From: an uncultured Bacteroidales bacterium
GTDB lineage: Bacteria; Bacteroidota; Bacteroidia; Bacteroidales; UBA932
DNA: 32,640 nucleotides
Assembly: GCA_900316955.1 (NCBI GenBank)
Contig: ONEX01000028.1
Coordinates: forward strand, 1 to 32,640
Direction: 5' to 3'
Shown here one piece after another: positions 1-7,621 of the stretch. The position numbers and the translations under genes are program-made. The stretch's first letter is position 1. Every line of letters begins with the position of its first letter. A model generated the notes under the pieces. It searched no databases. It saw only the letters and a list, made by a program, of their open reading frames with translations, and was not told where the DNA came from.

Positions 1-1
1 A

Positions 2-367
2 GATAACTGGCTGGTTTGTAATGGGTTGATTCTTCCGACCAACTATGTGGACGTTGCCCGGTTCGAATCGATCTATGGCACCCACAACCGGTTCCGGGTG
101 TTCTTGTCCAGCCCCAGGCAGCGGGAGGAGGCGATGCTGGCCAAGATGGCGGAGCAAAGGGGTGTCATGTTCGAGGACCAGGAGGCCCGGATCCTTTGCG
201 GAGACACTTGCAAGCAAATGTTCGGAACCCGCGATCCGCGCCGGCTGGATGGGCCCGGCCGGATCCGGCTGGCCCAGCAGCTCCGGCGTCAATACAAGCT
301 TACCTTCCGGCAGCTGGCCACCCTGGTCCGGCTCCCCGAGACGGAAGTCCGGGCCCATGTCCGCTGA
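2..367 (+). CDS. C-terminal fragment of a probable RAYT/IS200-like transposase, cut by the window edge
   Basis: The frame is open from base 2, so this is the 3' part of a gene that begins before the window; the TTG at 26 need not be a start. About 121 residues are visible. They begin with a block containing ILPTNYVDV and FESIYGTHNRFRVFL and end in a basic segment (IRLAQQLRRQYKLTFRQLAT) that looks like a helix-turn-helix. I recall this arrangement from the C-terminal part of Bacteroidales REP-associated tyrosine transposases; this is recognition by memory, and the catalytic HUH and Tyr motifs lie outside the window. The stop is followed at once by a palindromic non-coding segment, which fits a RAYT-type neighbourhood. 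It could also be another DNA-binding protein. Confidence 0.5.
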   Translation, partial: DNWLVCNGLILPTNYVDVARFESIYGTHNRFRVFLSSPRQREEAMLAKMAEQRGVMFEDQEARILCGDTCKQMFGTRDPRRLDGPGRIRLAQQLRRQYKLTFRQLATLVRLPETEVRAHVR

Positions 368-377
368 GCGCCTCCGC

Positions 378-518
378 CGCCAAACAGCCGCACAACAATC
401 CCCCACTGAGCGCACCCAGCGTATTCCGCGGTGCGCCAGGGGCCGATTTCGGGCATCGGCGCACAGCGAACCCCGCTATGAGCTCGTAAAACGATGACCT
501 GCGTGCGGCTGTTTGGCG
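378..518. repeat. 16-bp perfect inverted repeat enclosing smaller palindromes
   Basis: CGCCAAACAGCCGCAC at 378-393 is the exact reverse complement of 503-518. The roughly 110 bases between the arms contain smaller inverted repeats, for example GCGCAC/GTGCGC and GCCGAT/ATCGGC. The arms start 11 bases after the transposase-like stop. The rest of the gene-free stretch up to the tRNA (519-624) is GC-rich and shows no convincing gene. Confidence 0.75.
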
Positions 519-624
519 AAACCCGGTCCCCAGGGCGAAAACCGCCCCCGGCGACCCCCAGACCCAAGGCGAAAATCGGACCCAGGCAAGAAAACGATCA
601 CCCCACCTCCCACCCGCCCCGCCG

Positions 625-655
625 AAAACAAGAAAGCCCGGCATCGGGGCCGGGC
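625..655 (-). terminator. Intrinsic terminator of the tRNA-Gly transcript
   Basis: A 7-bp GC-rich stem (636-642 with 649-655, six-base loop) is followed on the minus strand by a T-rich stretch, TTTCTTGTTTT. It lies 10 bases past the 3' end of the tRNA in its direction of transcription. Confidence 0.8.
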
Positions 656-664
656 GTAGAGGGG

Positions 665-737
665 AGCGGAATACGAGGTTCGAACTCGCGACCTTCGGCT
701 TGGGAAGCCAACGCTCTACCAACTGAGCTAATTCCGC
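665..737 (-). tRNA. tRNA-Gly, anticodon CCC
   Basis: The minus strand reads as a full cloverleaf. The acceptor arm GCGGAAT pairs with ATTCCGC (731-737 with 666-672), the D-arm has AGCTCAGTTGGTAGAGC, and the T-arm has GTTCGAACCTC-type bases. The anticodon stem TTGGC/GCCGA encloses the loop TTCCCAA, giving anticodon CCC. The discriminator base is T (U73), usual for bacterial glycine tRNAs. The 3' CCA is not encoded. An intrinsic terminator follows directly. Confidence 0.95.
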
Positions 738-815
738 GTGGGAAGACAAAGGTACGGATAGTTTCCGAAAAAACCAAGGGGATGCGACCGGATATTAAGA
801 TTTGAAAACAAATCA

Positions 816-845
816 TTGATTTTCGGTGACGATTTATTATCTTTG
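816..845 (+). promoter_or_regulatory. Bacteroidota-type promoter of the glutamine synthetase gene
   Basis: TTG (816-818), a 19-base spacer and TATCTTTG (838-845) fit the Bacteroidota -33/-7 consensus. The predicted start of transcription is near 851, giving a leader of about 20 bases before the ATG at 872. Confidence 0.75.
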
Positions 846-871
846 TTGGACTACAAACTACACAATTGATA

Positions 872-2386
872 ATGGACGCACGTATTGAACTGAATCCCAA
901 CGAAGTGGTGGCGTTCCTGGGCAAGCTGCCGCAGGAGTTCACCCGGGCCGACATGATCGAGTTCATCTGCAAGAAGGGTATCCGGATGGTGGACTTCATG
1001 TATCCCGCCGAGGACGGGCGGGTGAAGACGCTGAACTTCACCGTGAACAATCTCGCATATGTGGAGACGATCCTGACCGAGGGCGAGCGGGTCGATGGTT
1101 CCAGCCTGTTCCCTTCCTTCATCGAGGCGGGCAACAGCGACCTGTATGTGATCCCGCGGTACCGGACCGCGTTCGTGGATCCTTTCAATGAGATTCCGAC
1201 GCTGTGCTTCCTGTGCAGCTTCTTCACGAAGGACGGCGAGCCGTTCGACTGCGCCCCCTACATGACCCTGATGCGGGCGGAGGACGCGTTCTACCAGTCC
1301 ACGGGCCTGACTTTCGAGGCGATGGGCGAGCTGGAGTACTATGTCATCACCGATGCCGATCCGCTCTTCCCGGCCACGGACCAGAAGGGTTACCACGAGT
1401 CCGAGCCGTTCGCGAAGCTGAACGATTTCCGCCGCGCGTGCATGGTCCATGTGGCCAAGACCGGCGGCCAGATCAAGTATGGGCACAGTGAGGTGGGCAA
1501 CTTCACCCTCGAGGGGAAGATCTACGAGCAGAACGAGATCGAGTTCCTGCCGAACCCGGTGGAAACGGCCGCCGACCAGCTTCTGCTGGCGAAATGGGTC
1601 ATCCGGAACCTCGCGTACCAGTGGGGGCTGGACGTGTCGTTCGCCCCGAAGATCACCGTGGGCAAGGCCGGCTCCGGCATGCACATCCACATGCGCCTGA
1701 TGCAGGACGGCAAGAACGTCACCCTGGGCCCGGACGGCCGGCTCTCGGAGGTCGCCCGCCGCGCCATCGCCGGCCTGATGCTGATGGCCCCGTCCATCAC
1801 CGCCTTCGGCAACAAGAACCCCACCTCGTACTTCCGCCTCGTCCCGCACCAGGAGGCGCCGACGAACGTGTGCTGGGGCGACTGCAACCGCTCCGCCCTC
1901 GTCCGCGTGCCGCTGGGATGGTCCTCCGGGGTGGACATGTGCACCCGGGCCAATCCGCACGAGAAGCCGGTTCCCGCCGACACCACCGACAAGCAGACCT
2001 TCGAGATGCGCAGTCCCGACTGTTCCGCCGACATCTACCAGCTCATGGCCGGCCTGTGCGTCGCCGCCCGCAAGGGCCTGGAGCTTCCTGTCGATGAGGC
2101 CCTGAAGATCGCGGCCGACAAGTATGTCGACATGGACATCCACAAGCGCGAGAACGCCGCCCGTCTCGCGACGCTCGACTCCCTCCCCACCTGCTGCGCG
2201 GAGTCCGCGGCCTGCCTGGAGCAGGCCCGCGCCGCCTACGAGGAAGCCGGCGTTTTCAAGCCCCGGATGATCGACGGAATCATCACCGCCCTCAAGAGCC
2301 ACCACGACAAGCACCTCCACGCCGACGCCAAGAAGGACCCGGCGCTGATGCGGAAACTGGTGGACCAGTACTTCTACTGCGGCTAG
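872..2386 (+). CDS. glnA: Glutamine synthetase (type I-like)
   Basis: Makes glutamine from glutamate, ammonia and ATP in the cytoplasm, the main entry of ammonium into biosynthesis. The protein is 504 residues. A beta-grasp N-terminal part carries DGSS (residues 75-78), followed by the catalytic domain with GELEYY (152-157), the substrate/metal strand GSGMHIHM (267-274), NKNPTSYFRLVP near 314-325, NRSALVRVP near 339-347 and EMRSPDCSADIY further on. It is somewhat longer than classical GlnA (about 440-470) and far shorter than GSIII (about 700). I see no clear copy of the tyrosine adenylylation loop, so control by adenylylation is not supported. The start is the ATG at 872, two codons after an in-frame TTG, because the promoter is only about 25 bases upstream. 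It is a monocistronic unit with its own promoter and terminator. Confidence 0.9.
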   Translation: MDARIELNPNEVVAFLGKLPQEFTRADMIEFICKKGIRMVDFMYPAEDGRVKTLNFTVNNLAYVETILTEGERVDGSSLFPSFIEAGNSDLYVIPRYRTAFVDPFNEIPTLCFLCSFFTKDGEPFDCAPYMTLMRAEDAFYQSTGLTFEAMGELEYYVITDADPLFPATDQKGYHESEPFAKLNDFRRACMVHVAKTGGQIKYGHSEVGNFTLEGKIYEQNEIEFLPNPVETAADQLLLAKWVIRNLAYQWGLDVSFAPKITVGKAGSGMHIHMRLMQDGKNVTLGPDGRLSEVARRAIAGLMLMAPSITAFGNKNPTSYFRLVPHQEAPTNVCWGDCNRSALVRVPLGWSSGVDMCTRANPHEKPVPADTTDKQTFEMRSPDCSADIYQLMAGLCVAARKGLELPVDEALKIAADKYVDMDIHKRENAARLATLDSLPTCCAESAACLEQARAAYEEAGVFKPRMIDGIITALKSHHDKHLHADAKKDPALMRKLVDQYFYCG

Positions 2387-2427
2387 CCGCGAAAGAAAGT
2401 CAGTCCTAATCTTTTGGCAAATAATAC

Positions 2428-2456
2428 AATCCAGCCCCGTCAGGGTTGGATTTTTC
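2428..2456 (+). terminator. Intrinsic terminator of glnA
   Basis: A 10-bp stem (2428-2437 with 2443-2452, one G-T pair, five-base loop) runs into a T tract at 2451-2455. It lies about 40 bases after the glnA stop. Confidence 0.85.
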
Positions 2457-2479
2457 AATTCTCATTTAGTCCAAAATTC

Positions 2480-2543
2480 ACAGGCCCGACGCATCACTGC
2501 GTCGGGCCCGCTACTTAACCTAAACTTAAACTATGAAAAACTT
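2480..2543 (-). ncRNA. Candidate small RNA on the minus strand between glnA and pcrA
   Basis: A promoter-like pair reads leftward from inside the 3' end of pcrA and no minus-strand gene follows. The predicted transcript starts near 2543. Its 5' part is complementary to a start-codon-like stretch (CTTAAACTATGAAAAA at 2525-2540). A perfect 10-bp hairpin follows (2484-2493 with 2498-2507, loop TCAC). The T run after the hairpin is weak (CTGTGAATTTTGG), so the end could also be the next hairpin at 2428-2452. Alternatively the hairpin is simply the pcrA terminator. Confidence 0.4.
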
Positions 2544-2548
2544 CAGTA

Positions 2549-2578
2549 CAAAGATACGAAAGTTTTTCTTTATAGCAA
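2549..2578 (-). promoter_or_regulatory. Orphan Bacteroidota-type promoter, minus strand
   Basis: On the minus strand TTG (2578-2576), a spacer of exactly 19 bases and TATCTTTG (2556-2549) match the consensus as well as the glnA promoter does. It lies just past the pcrA stop at 2580-2582 and points away from pcrA toward the hairpin at 2484-2507. Confidence 0.55.
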
Positions 2579-2579
2579 G

Positions 2580-5027
2580 TTAAATGTGACGAATCTTAGC
2601 ATATTTCAATAGTAAAATTTTATCGCCAAATTCTTCAAATGCAATATCTGCCTTGATATCCGGCACTTCGCCCGATAGTTTTAGGACTTTTCCAACTCCA
2701 AAACGGTTGTGTTCGATCCGGTCGCCCACGTGGAAGCTGGACATGGGGTCCGGGGTGAATTCCGCATCCGGCACCTTGGGCGGCAACGGCCTGTTCAACA
2801 GGGCCTCCCGGCTAGTCACCCGCGGTGTCCCAACAGGACTAACCGTTCCGCCGGTCACAACCCTATTTGTCCGGACGGGCATCCCGTTCCTGTCATTCCG
2901 AGCGGCCACCGGCCGCGAAGGAATCTCTCTCCCCCCCCCGAACCTTCCGAACCGGAAGCCCGGATGATCGTCGTCATCGACCGAACGCTCCACCTGGAAG
3001 TCCTCCTTGCGCAGCGGATTCTGCAGGTACTGCGGCGCGATCTCGCGGAGGAAGCGGCTGGGGGCGTTGCTTTCGTGCTTGCCGTTGCGCATGCGCGTCT
3101 GGGCGAAGGTAAGCGCCACCGCCGACTTGGCGCGCGTGAGGGCTACGTAGAACAGGCGGCGCTCCTCCTCCAACTCCTGCTCCGTGAGCATCCAGCCGCC
3201 GGATGGGAACAGGTTCTCCTCCATGCCGGACACGAAGACGTACGGGAACTCCAGGCCCTTGGCGGAATGGGCCGTCATCAGGGCCACCTTGTTGGAGGTT
3301 TCGTCATCGGCCACGTCCACGCTGGACAGCAGCGAGATGTTCTCCAGGAAGGCCGGCAGGGTGACGAGCGGGAGCTCGGAATCGGGCACTTCCCCGTGCC
3401 CGTCCTCCAGCATCTCGTTGCGGTACTCCCCTTGCACCTCCTCCACGTAGCCCGCCACGCTGTCCAGGAGTTCCTGGACATTCGCGGCGCGGGCCTGCCC
3501 CTCGATGGAGTTGTCACTCTTATAGAAAATGTACAGCCCGGACTCGTTGGCGAGGGTTTTCGCCGCCTCGTACGCGTCCGTCTGCTCCAGCGTTTCCGCC
3601 ACCTTGGCGATCATCGAGCAGAAGCCGCGGATCTTGCCGACGGCGGCGGCGCGGAGGCCGAAGGTCTCGAGGTCCTCCGCCCAGGCGGCGCCGTACAGCG
3701 AAGTTCCCTTCGCCTGCGCCGCCGCGGCGAGGGCGGCCAGCGACGTGTCGCCGATGCCCCGCGCCGGCTTGTTCACCGCTCGCTTGAACGACTCGTCGTC
3801 GTTCGTGTTCGCGGCCAGCTTGAAGTACGCCATCATGTCCTTGACCTCCGCCCGCTCGAAGAAGGAGTTCCCCGAGTAGATGATGTACGGGATGTTCCGC
3901 TTGCGGAGCTGCTCCTCCAGGGCACGGGACTGGGCGTTCGTGCGGTACAGGATGGCGAAATCCTCGTACTCGGCGTGGACTTCGTGCATGCGCTGCAGGA
4001 TCGCGGAGGCGATGAGGGCCGCCTCCTCCTGCTCCGTATAGGCGCGCACGAGCCGGATTTTCTCCCCTTCCTCGCCCATGGACACACACTGCTTGGGGAT
4101 GCGGCCTTCGTTATTGGCTATCAGGGTGTTAGCAGCGTTCACAATGTTCCGCGTGGACCGGTAGTTGCGCTCCAGGCGGAAGGTTTTCGCCTCCGGGAAG
4201 TCCTTCTTGAAGTTCAGGATGTTCTCGATCTTGGCGCCGCGGAAGGCGTAGATGGACTGGGAGTCGTCCCCCACCACGCACAGGTTCCGGTGCTGCGCCG
4301 CGAGCTTCTTGAGGATCAGGTACTGCGCGTAGTTCGTGTCCTGGTACTCGTCCACCATGATGGCGTCGAAGCGCTCGGAGATGGATGCCAGCGCGTCGGG
4401 GCTCTGCTTCAGCAGGATGTTCATGTACAGGAGGATGTCGTCGAAGTCCATCACCCCCGACTGCCGGCACAGCTGGCAGTAGGCCTGGTACACGCGGAAG
4501 ATCTCCGGCTTCTTGTGCAGGCGGTCCTCCTCGCGGTAGCCTCCGGCGCCGTTCGCGTACGGCGTGGGCGTGACCAGGTCGTTCTTCGCCTTGGAGATGC
4601 GGGCGAGCACCTCCTTGGGCTTGTACATCTTGTCGTCCAGGCCCAGCCGCTTGAGGCAGTCCTTGATGGCGCTCACCGAATCGGCCGTGTCATAGATGGT
4701 GAAGGTAGGGGGAAAGCCGATGGCGTCGGCGAACTCCCGCAGGAAGCGGATGAAGACGGAATGGAAGGTGCCCATCCAGATGCGGCGGGCCTTGCGCTCC
4801 CCCACCATCTGGCCGATGCGCTCCTTCATCTCGCCGGCCGCTTTCTTGGTAAAGGTCAGGGCCAGGATCCGGGAGGGATCCGTCCCCTGTTCGATCATAT
4901 AGGCGATTCTGGAAGTCAAGACGCGGGTCTTCCCGGAGCCTGCCCCCGCCACGATCAGCACCGGTCCTTCCACACATTCAACCGCTTGCCTCTGCTCCTT
5001 GTTCAAATCCTCGAGTATCGCGCTCAT
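2580..5027 (-). CDS. pcrA: UvrD/PcrA-type superfamily 1 DNA helicase
   Basis: A 3'-5' ATP-dependent DNA helicase for repair and for clearing protein-DNA roadblocks. All SF1A motifs are present: Walker A AGAGSGKT (residues 27-34), Ia ALTFTKKAAGEM, II VDEYQDTN, III VVGDDSQSIYAFRG, IV LERNYRST, V TAHSAKGLEFPYVFVSGMEE and VI RRLFYVALTRA. A linker follows, then a C-terminal module (FHVGDRIEHNRFGVGKV) typical of the PcrA tail. The ATG at 5027 is preferred to the in-frame TTG at 5036; the protein is 815 residues. The oddity is in the linker: it contains a stretch encoded by a genomic palindromic repeat (2892-2928) and a run of nine G on the coding strand. It is divergent from nqrA. PcrA and UvrD cannot be told apart with certainty from this reading. 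Confidence 0.93.
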   Translation of the reverse strand: MSAILEDLNKEQRQAVECVEGPVLIVAGAGSGKTRVLTSRIAYMIEQGTDPSRILALTFTKKAAGEMKERIGQMVGERKARRIWMGTFHSVFIRFLREFADAIGFPPTFTIYDTADSVSAIKDCLKRLGLDDKMYKPKEVLARISKAKNDLVTPTPYANGAGGYREEDRLHKKPEIFRVYQAYCQLCRQSGVMDFDDILLYMNILLKQSPDALASISERFDAIMVDEYQDTNYAQYLILKKLAAQHRNLCVVGDDSQSIYAFRGAKIENILNFKKDFPEAKTFRLERNYRSTRNIVNAANTLIANNEGRIPKQCVSMGEEGEKIRLVRAYTEQEEAALIASAILQRMHEVHAEYEDFAILYRTNAQSRALEEQLRKRNIPYIIYSGNSFFERAEVKDMMAYFKLAANTNDDESFKRAVNKPARGIGDTSLAALAAAAQAKGTSLYGAAWAEDLETFGLRAAAVGKIRGFCSMIAKVAETLEQTDAYEAAKTLANESGLYIFYKSDNSIEGQARAANVQELLDSVAGYVEEVQGEYRNEMLEDGHGEVPDSELPLVTLPAFLENISLLSSVDVADDETSNKVALMTAHSAKGLEFPYVFVSGMEENLFPSGGWMLTEQELEEERRLFYVALTRAKSAVALTFAQTRMRNGKHESNAPSRFLREIAPQYLQNPLRKEDFQVERSVDDDDHPGFRFGRFGGGREIPSRPVAARNDRNGMPVRTNRVVTGGTVSPVGTPRVTSREALLNRPLPPKVPDAEFTPDPMSSFHVGDRIEHNRFGVGKVLKLSGEVPDIKADIAFEEFGDKILLLKYAKIRHI
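2892..2928. repeat. Palindromic repeat GTCATTCC...GGAATCT inside pcrA
   Basis: GTCATTCCGAGCG and GAAGGAATCTCT flank a 12-base centre containing GGCC palindromes. The same outer blocks occur at 10995-11023. In the pcrA frame the element encodes REIPSRPVAARND within the flexible linker. Confidence 0.8.
2931..2939. repeat. Run of nine C inside pcrA (nine G on the coding strand)
   Basis: An uninterrupted homopolymer next to the palindromic repeat, encoding three glycines. Runs of this length are prone to slippage. A one-base change would shift the frame after the helicase motifs and remove the C-terminal module. Confidence 0.85.
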
Positions 5028-5110
5028 AGCTACCAAATCTTTTTACGAAAATAGCGAAAAAATGCGTAAATTCGCACATTATATTAAGTAAACACAAATT
5101 TACTGCAATA

Positions 5111-6451
5111 ATGTCTAACCAGCTCGATTTGAAAAAGGGCCTCGACATCCCCGTGAAGGGTGCCGCCGCCCAGAAGGTCGCCAAGACGGTCAAACCGGGC
5201 GTCGTCGCTGTCAAACCCACTGATTTCAAGGGATTTCTTCCGAGACTGCTCGTGAAGGAAGGTGACCGCGTCCTCGCCGGCTCCCCCGTTCTCGCCGACA
5301 AGCAGAAGCCCCAGATCCTCGTCACCTCGCCCGTCAGCGGCACGGTGAAGAGCGTCGTCCGGGGTGACAAGCGCAAGCTGCTCGCCGTCCTCGTCGAAGC
5401 CGACGCCTCCCAGGAGTATGTCGATTTCGGCAAGAACGTCCCCGCCGATGCGGAAGCGGTGAAGGCGCTTCTCCTCAAGACCGGCCTCTGGAACGCCCTC
5501 ATCCAGCGTCCCTACGGCATCCAGGCCGATCCCGACCTGCGCCCGAAGGCCATCTTCGTCTCCACGTTCAGCACCGCCCCGCTCGCGGCCGACACCGAGT
5601 TCACCCTCGGCAACCGGCTCGCGGACATCCAGGCCGGCGTGAACGCCCTCGGCAAGCTCACCGACGGCGGTGTCCATCTCACCGTGAACAAGGCCGTCTG
5701 GAACAGCAGCCCGTTCCACAAGGTGGAGAATGCCATCGTCCATTCCGTGAGCGGCAAGCACCCCGCCGGCAACGTGGGCGTGCAGATCAGCCACATCGCG
5801 CCCATCCAGAAGGGCGAGACCGTGTGGACGATGCCCGTCACGCTCCTCGCGGCCCTCGGCCACGTGATCAACACCGGCAAGCTGGACCTCACCCGCAAGG
5901 TGGCGGTCACCGGCCCGGTGGTCGCCGATCCCGCGTACGTCGTCGCCCTCCCGGGCACGCCCGTCCGCGAGCTCACCGACGTCCCGGCCGACGCCCGCGT
6001 CATCGGCGGTGACGTCCTTACCGGCGAGAACCTCGGCGCCGACGGCTTCCTCGGCTTCTTCCAGGACCAGCTCACCCTCCTGCACGAAGGCACGGAGCGC
6101 GAGTGGTTCGGCTGGGCGAAACCCTTCCGCCCGAAAGTCCACAGCTCCTCCTGGTGCTACTTCTCCTGGCTCACCCCGGGCAAGAAGTACGACATGGACA
6201 CCAACCTCCACGGCGGCCCGCGCGCCTTCGTCGAGACCAAGTGCTTCGAGGACGTGACCCCGATGGACATCTTCCCCATCTACCTGATCAAGGCCTGCCT
6301 CGCGGGCGACATCGAGAAGATGGAGAAGTTCGGCATCTACGAGGTCCTGCCCGAAGACCTGGCCCTCTGCGACTACGTGGACCCTTCCAAGAACGACATC
6401 CAGGCCATGATCCAGCAGGGTATCGACCTGATGATTAAAGAAATGGCATAA
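5111..6451 (+). CDS. nqrA: Na+-translocating NADH:quinone oxidoreductase subunit A
   Basis: Peripheral cytoplasmic subunit of the Na+-NQR respiratory pump, which moves Na+ out while passing electrons from NADH to quinone. The 446-residue length is normal for the family. The N-terminus has the family pattern KKGLDIPVKG and DFKGFLPRLLVKEGDRVLAG (a biotinyl-lipoyl-like fold), and the C-terminal half has the conserved block around HSSSWCYFSWLTPGKKYD. The ATG is 60 bases from the divergent pcrA side and opens the six-gene nqrABCDEF operon, with only 3 bases before nqrB. No clear consensus promoter was found in the 83-base divergent region. The identification is secure from sequence and gene order. 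Confidence 0.96.
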   Translation: MSNQLDLKKGLDIPVKGAAAQKVAKTVKPGVVAVKPTDFKGFLPRLLVKEGDRVLAGSPVLADKQKPQILVTSPVSGTVKSVVRGDKRKLLAVLVEADASQEYVDFGKNVPADAEAVKALLLKTGLWNALIQRPYGIQADPDLRPKAIFVSTFSTAPLAADTEFTLGNRLADIQAGVNALGKLTDGGVHLTVNKAVWNSSPFHKVENAIVHSVSGKHPAGNVGVQISHIAPIQKGETVWTMPVTLLAALGHVINTGKLDLTRKVAVTGPVVADPAYVVALPGTPVRELTDVPADARVIGGDVLTGENLGADGFLGFFQDQLTLLHEGTEREWFGWAKPFRPKVHSSSWCYFSWLTPGKKYDMDTNLHGGPRAFVETKCFEDVTPMDIFPIYLIKACLAGDIEKMEKFGIYEVLPEDLALCDYVDPSKNDIQAMIQQGIDLMIKEMA

Positions 6452-6454
6452 GTT

Positions 6455-7609
6455 ATGGCAGACGAAAAGAAACCCGGCCTCTTCGAAAAAGGCGGCAAGC
6501 TGTACTGGCTTCACTCTACCATCGATGCGTTCGACACCTTCCTCCGCGTCCCGGGCACGGTGACCGCGAAAGGCGCCCACGTCCGTGACGGCATCGACCT
6601 CAAGCGCGTCATGATCATGGTCGTCATCGCCCTCGTCCCGGCCGCCCTGTTCGGCATGTACAACGTGGGCCTGCAGACCTCCCTCACCTACGGTCTCGAC
6701 TGGACCTTCTGGCACATGTTCTGGTACGGCCTCCTGCGGATGCTCCCGCTGTTCGTCGTATCCTATGTCGTGGGCCTTGCCATCGAGTTCGGCTCCTCCC
6801 AGATCCGCGGCGAGGAAGTGAACGAGGGCTACCTCGTCACCGGCTTCCTCATCCCGCTCATCGTCCCGGTGGACGTCCCCCTGTGGATGCTCGCCCTCGC
6901 CGTGGCCTTCTCCGTGATCTTCGTCAAGGAGGTCTTCGGCGGCACCGGCATGAACATCTGGAACCCGGCCCTCGTGGCCCGCGCCTTCCTGTTCTTCTCC
7001 TATCCTTCGTCCATGTCCGGCTCCTCCGTGTGGGTGTCCAAGACCTGGGTCTCCGCCCTCAAGGACGTCGATGCGGTCTCCGCGGCCACCCCGCTCGCGA
7101 TCGCGCACGACGGCGGCTTCGACGCCGCGACCGGCGCCGTGGGCCAGTACTCCTTCATGGACATGTTCTACGGCTTCATCCCCGGCTCCACCGGTGAAAC
7201 CAGCGTGATCGCCATCCTCCTCGGCGCCATCCTGCTCGTCTGGACGGGCGTGGCTTCCTGGAAGATCATGGTCTCCTCCATCGCCGGCGGCCTCCTCGTG
7301 GGCTGGCTCGGCCAGCTCGCCGGCGCCACCGCCGTCCCGTGCTACTACCAGCTGGTGATGGGCGGCTTCCTGTTCGGTTCCGTCTTCATGGCCACCGACC
7401 CGGTGACCGCGGCCCAGACCGAGACCGGCAAGTGGATCTACGGCTTCCTCGTCGGCGCCCTCGCCGTCGTGGTGCGCCTGTGGAACCCGGGCTACATGGA
7501 GGGCATGATGCTCGCCATCCTGTTCATGAACACGATGGCCCCGCTCATCGACCACTGCGTCGTCACGGCCCACGTGAACCGTCGCGCGAAGAAAGTGACA
7601 ACCGCCTAA
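6455..7609 (+). CDS. nqrB: Na+-translocating NADH:quinone oxidoreductase subunit B
   Basis: Large membrane subunit that carries a covalently bound FMN and riboflavin and forms the main ion path. It has 384 residues, a cytoplasmic N-terminus (about 50 residues) and many hydrophobic helices (for example RVMIMVVIALVPAALFGMY). The flavinylation site is at D206-A-V-S-A-A-T212, with Thr212 the expected FMN acceptor. The usual motif is Dxx(S/T)GA(T/S), so here the glycine is replaced by alanine, while NqrC keeps the glycine. Attachment of FMN needs the transferase ApbE, which is not next to this operon. It lies in the nqr operon between nqrA and nqrC. Confidence 0.96.
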   Translation: MADEKKPGLFEKGGKLYWLHSTIDAFDTFLRVPGTVTAKGAHVRDGIDLKRVMIMVVIALVPAALFGMYNVGLQTSLTYGLDWTFWHMFWYGLLRMLPLFVVSYVVGLAIEFGSSQIRGEEVNEGYLVTGFLIPLIVPVDVPLWMLALAVAFSVIFVKEVFGGTGMNIWNPALVARAFLFFSYPSSMSGSSVWVSKTWVSALKDVDAVSAATPLAIAHDGGFDAATGAVGQYSFMDMFYGFIPGSTGETSVIAILLGAILLVWTGVASWKIMVSSIAGGLLVGWLGQLAGATAVPCYYQLVMGGFLFGSVFMATDPVTAAQTETGKWIYGFLVGALAVVVRLWNPGYMEGMMLAILFMNTMAPLIDHCVVTAHVNRRAKKVTTA

Positions 7610-7621
7610 AGGAATCGCGCT

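Noticed and set aside
2533-2583. 16-codon plus-strand frame starting ATGAAAAAC before the pcrA stop
   Set aside because: Too short and without supporting promoter or ribosome site; the minus-strand promoter explains the conserved-looking bases better.
2709-5054. Long plus-strand open frame opposite pcrA
   Set aside because: Same cause: a shadow of the helicase gene with an unnatural Val/Leu/His/Arg-rich composition and no domain.
5028-5110. Possible riboswitch or consensus promoters between pcrA and nqrA
   Set aside because: Only near-matches to TAnnTTTG (for example TATTTTCG on the minus strand) and no stable structure were found in the 83 bases.
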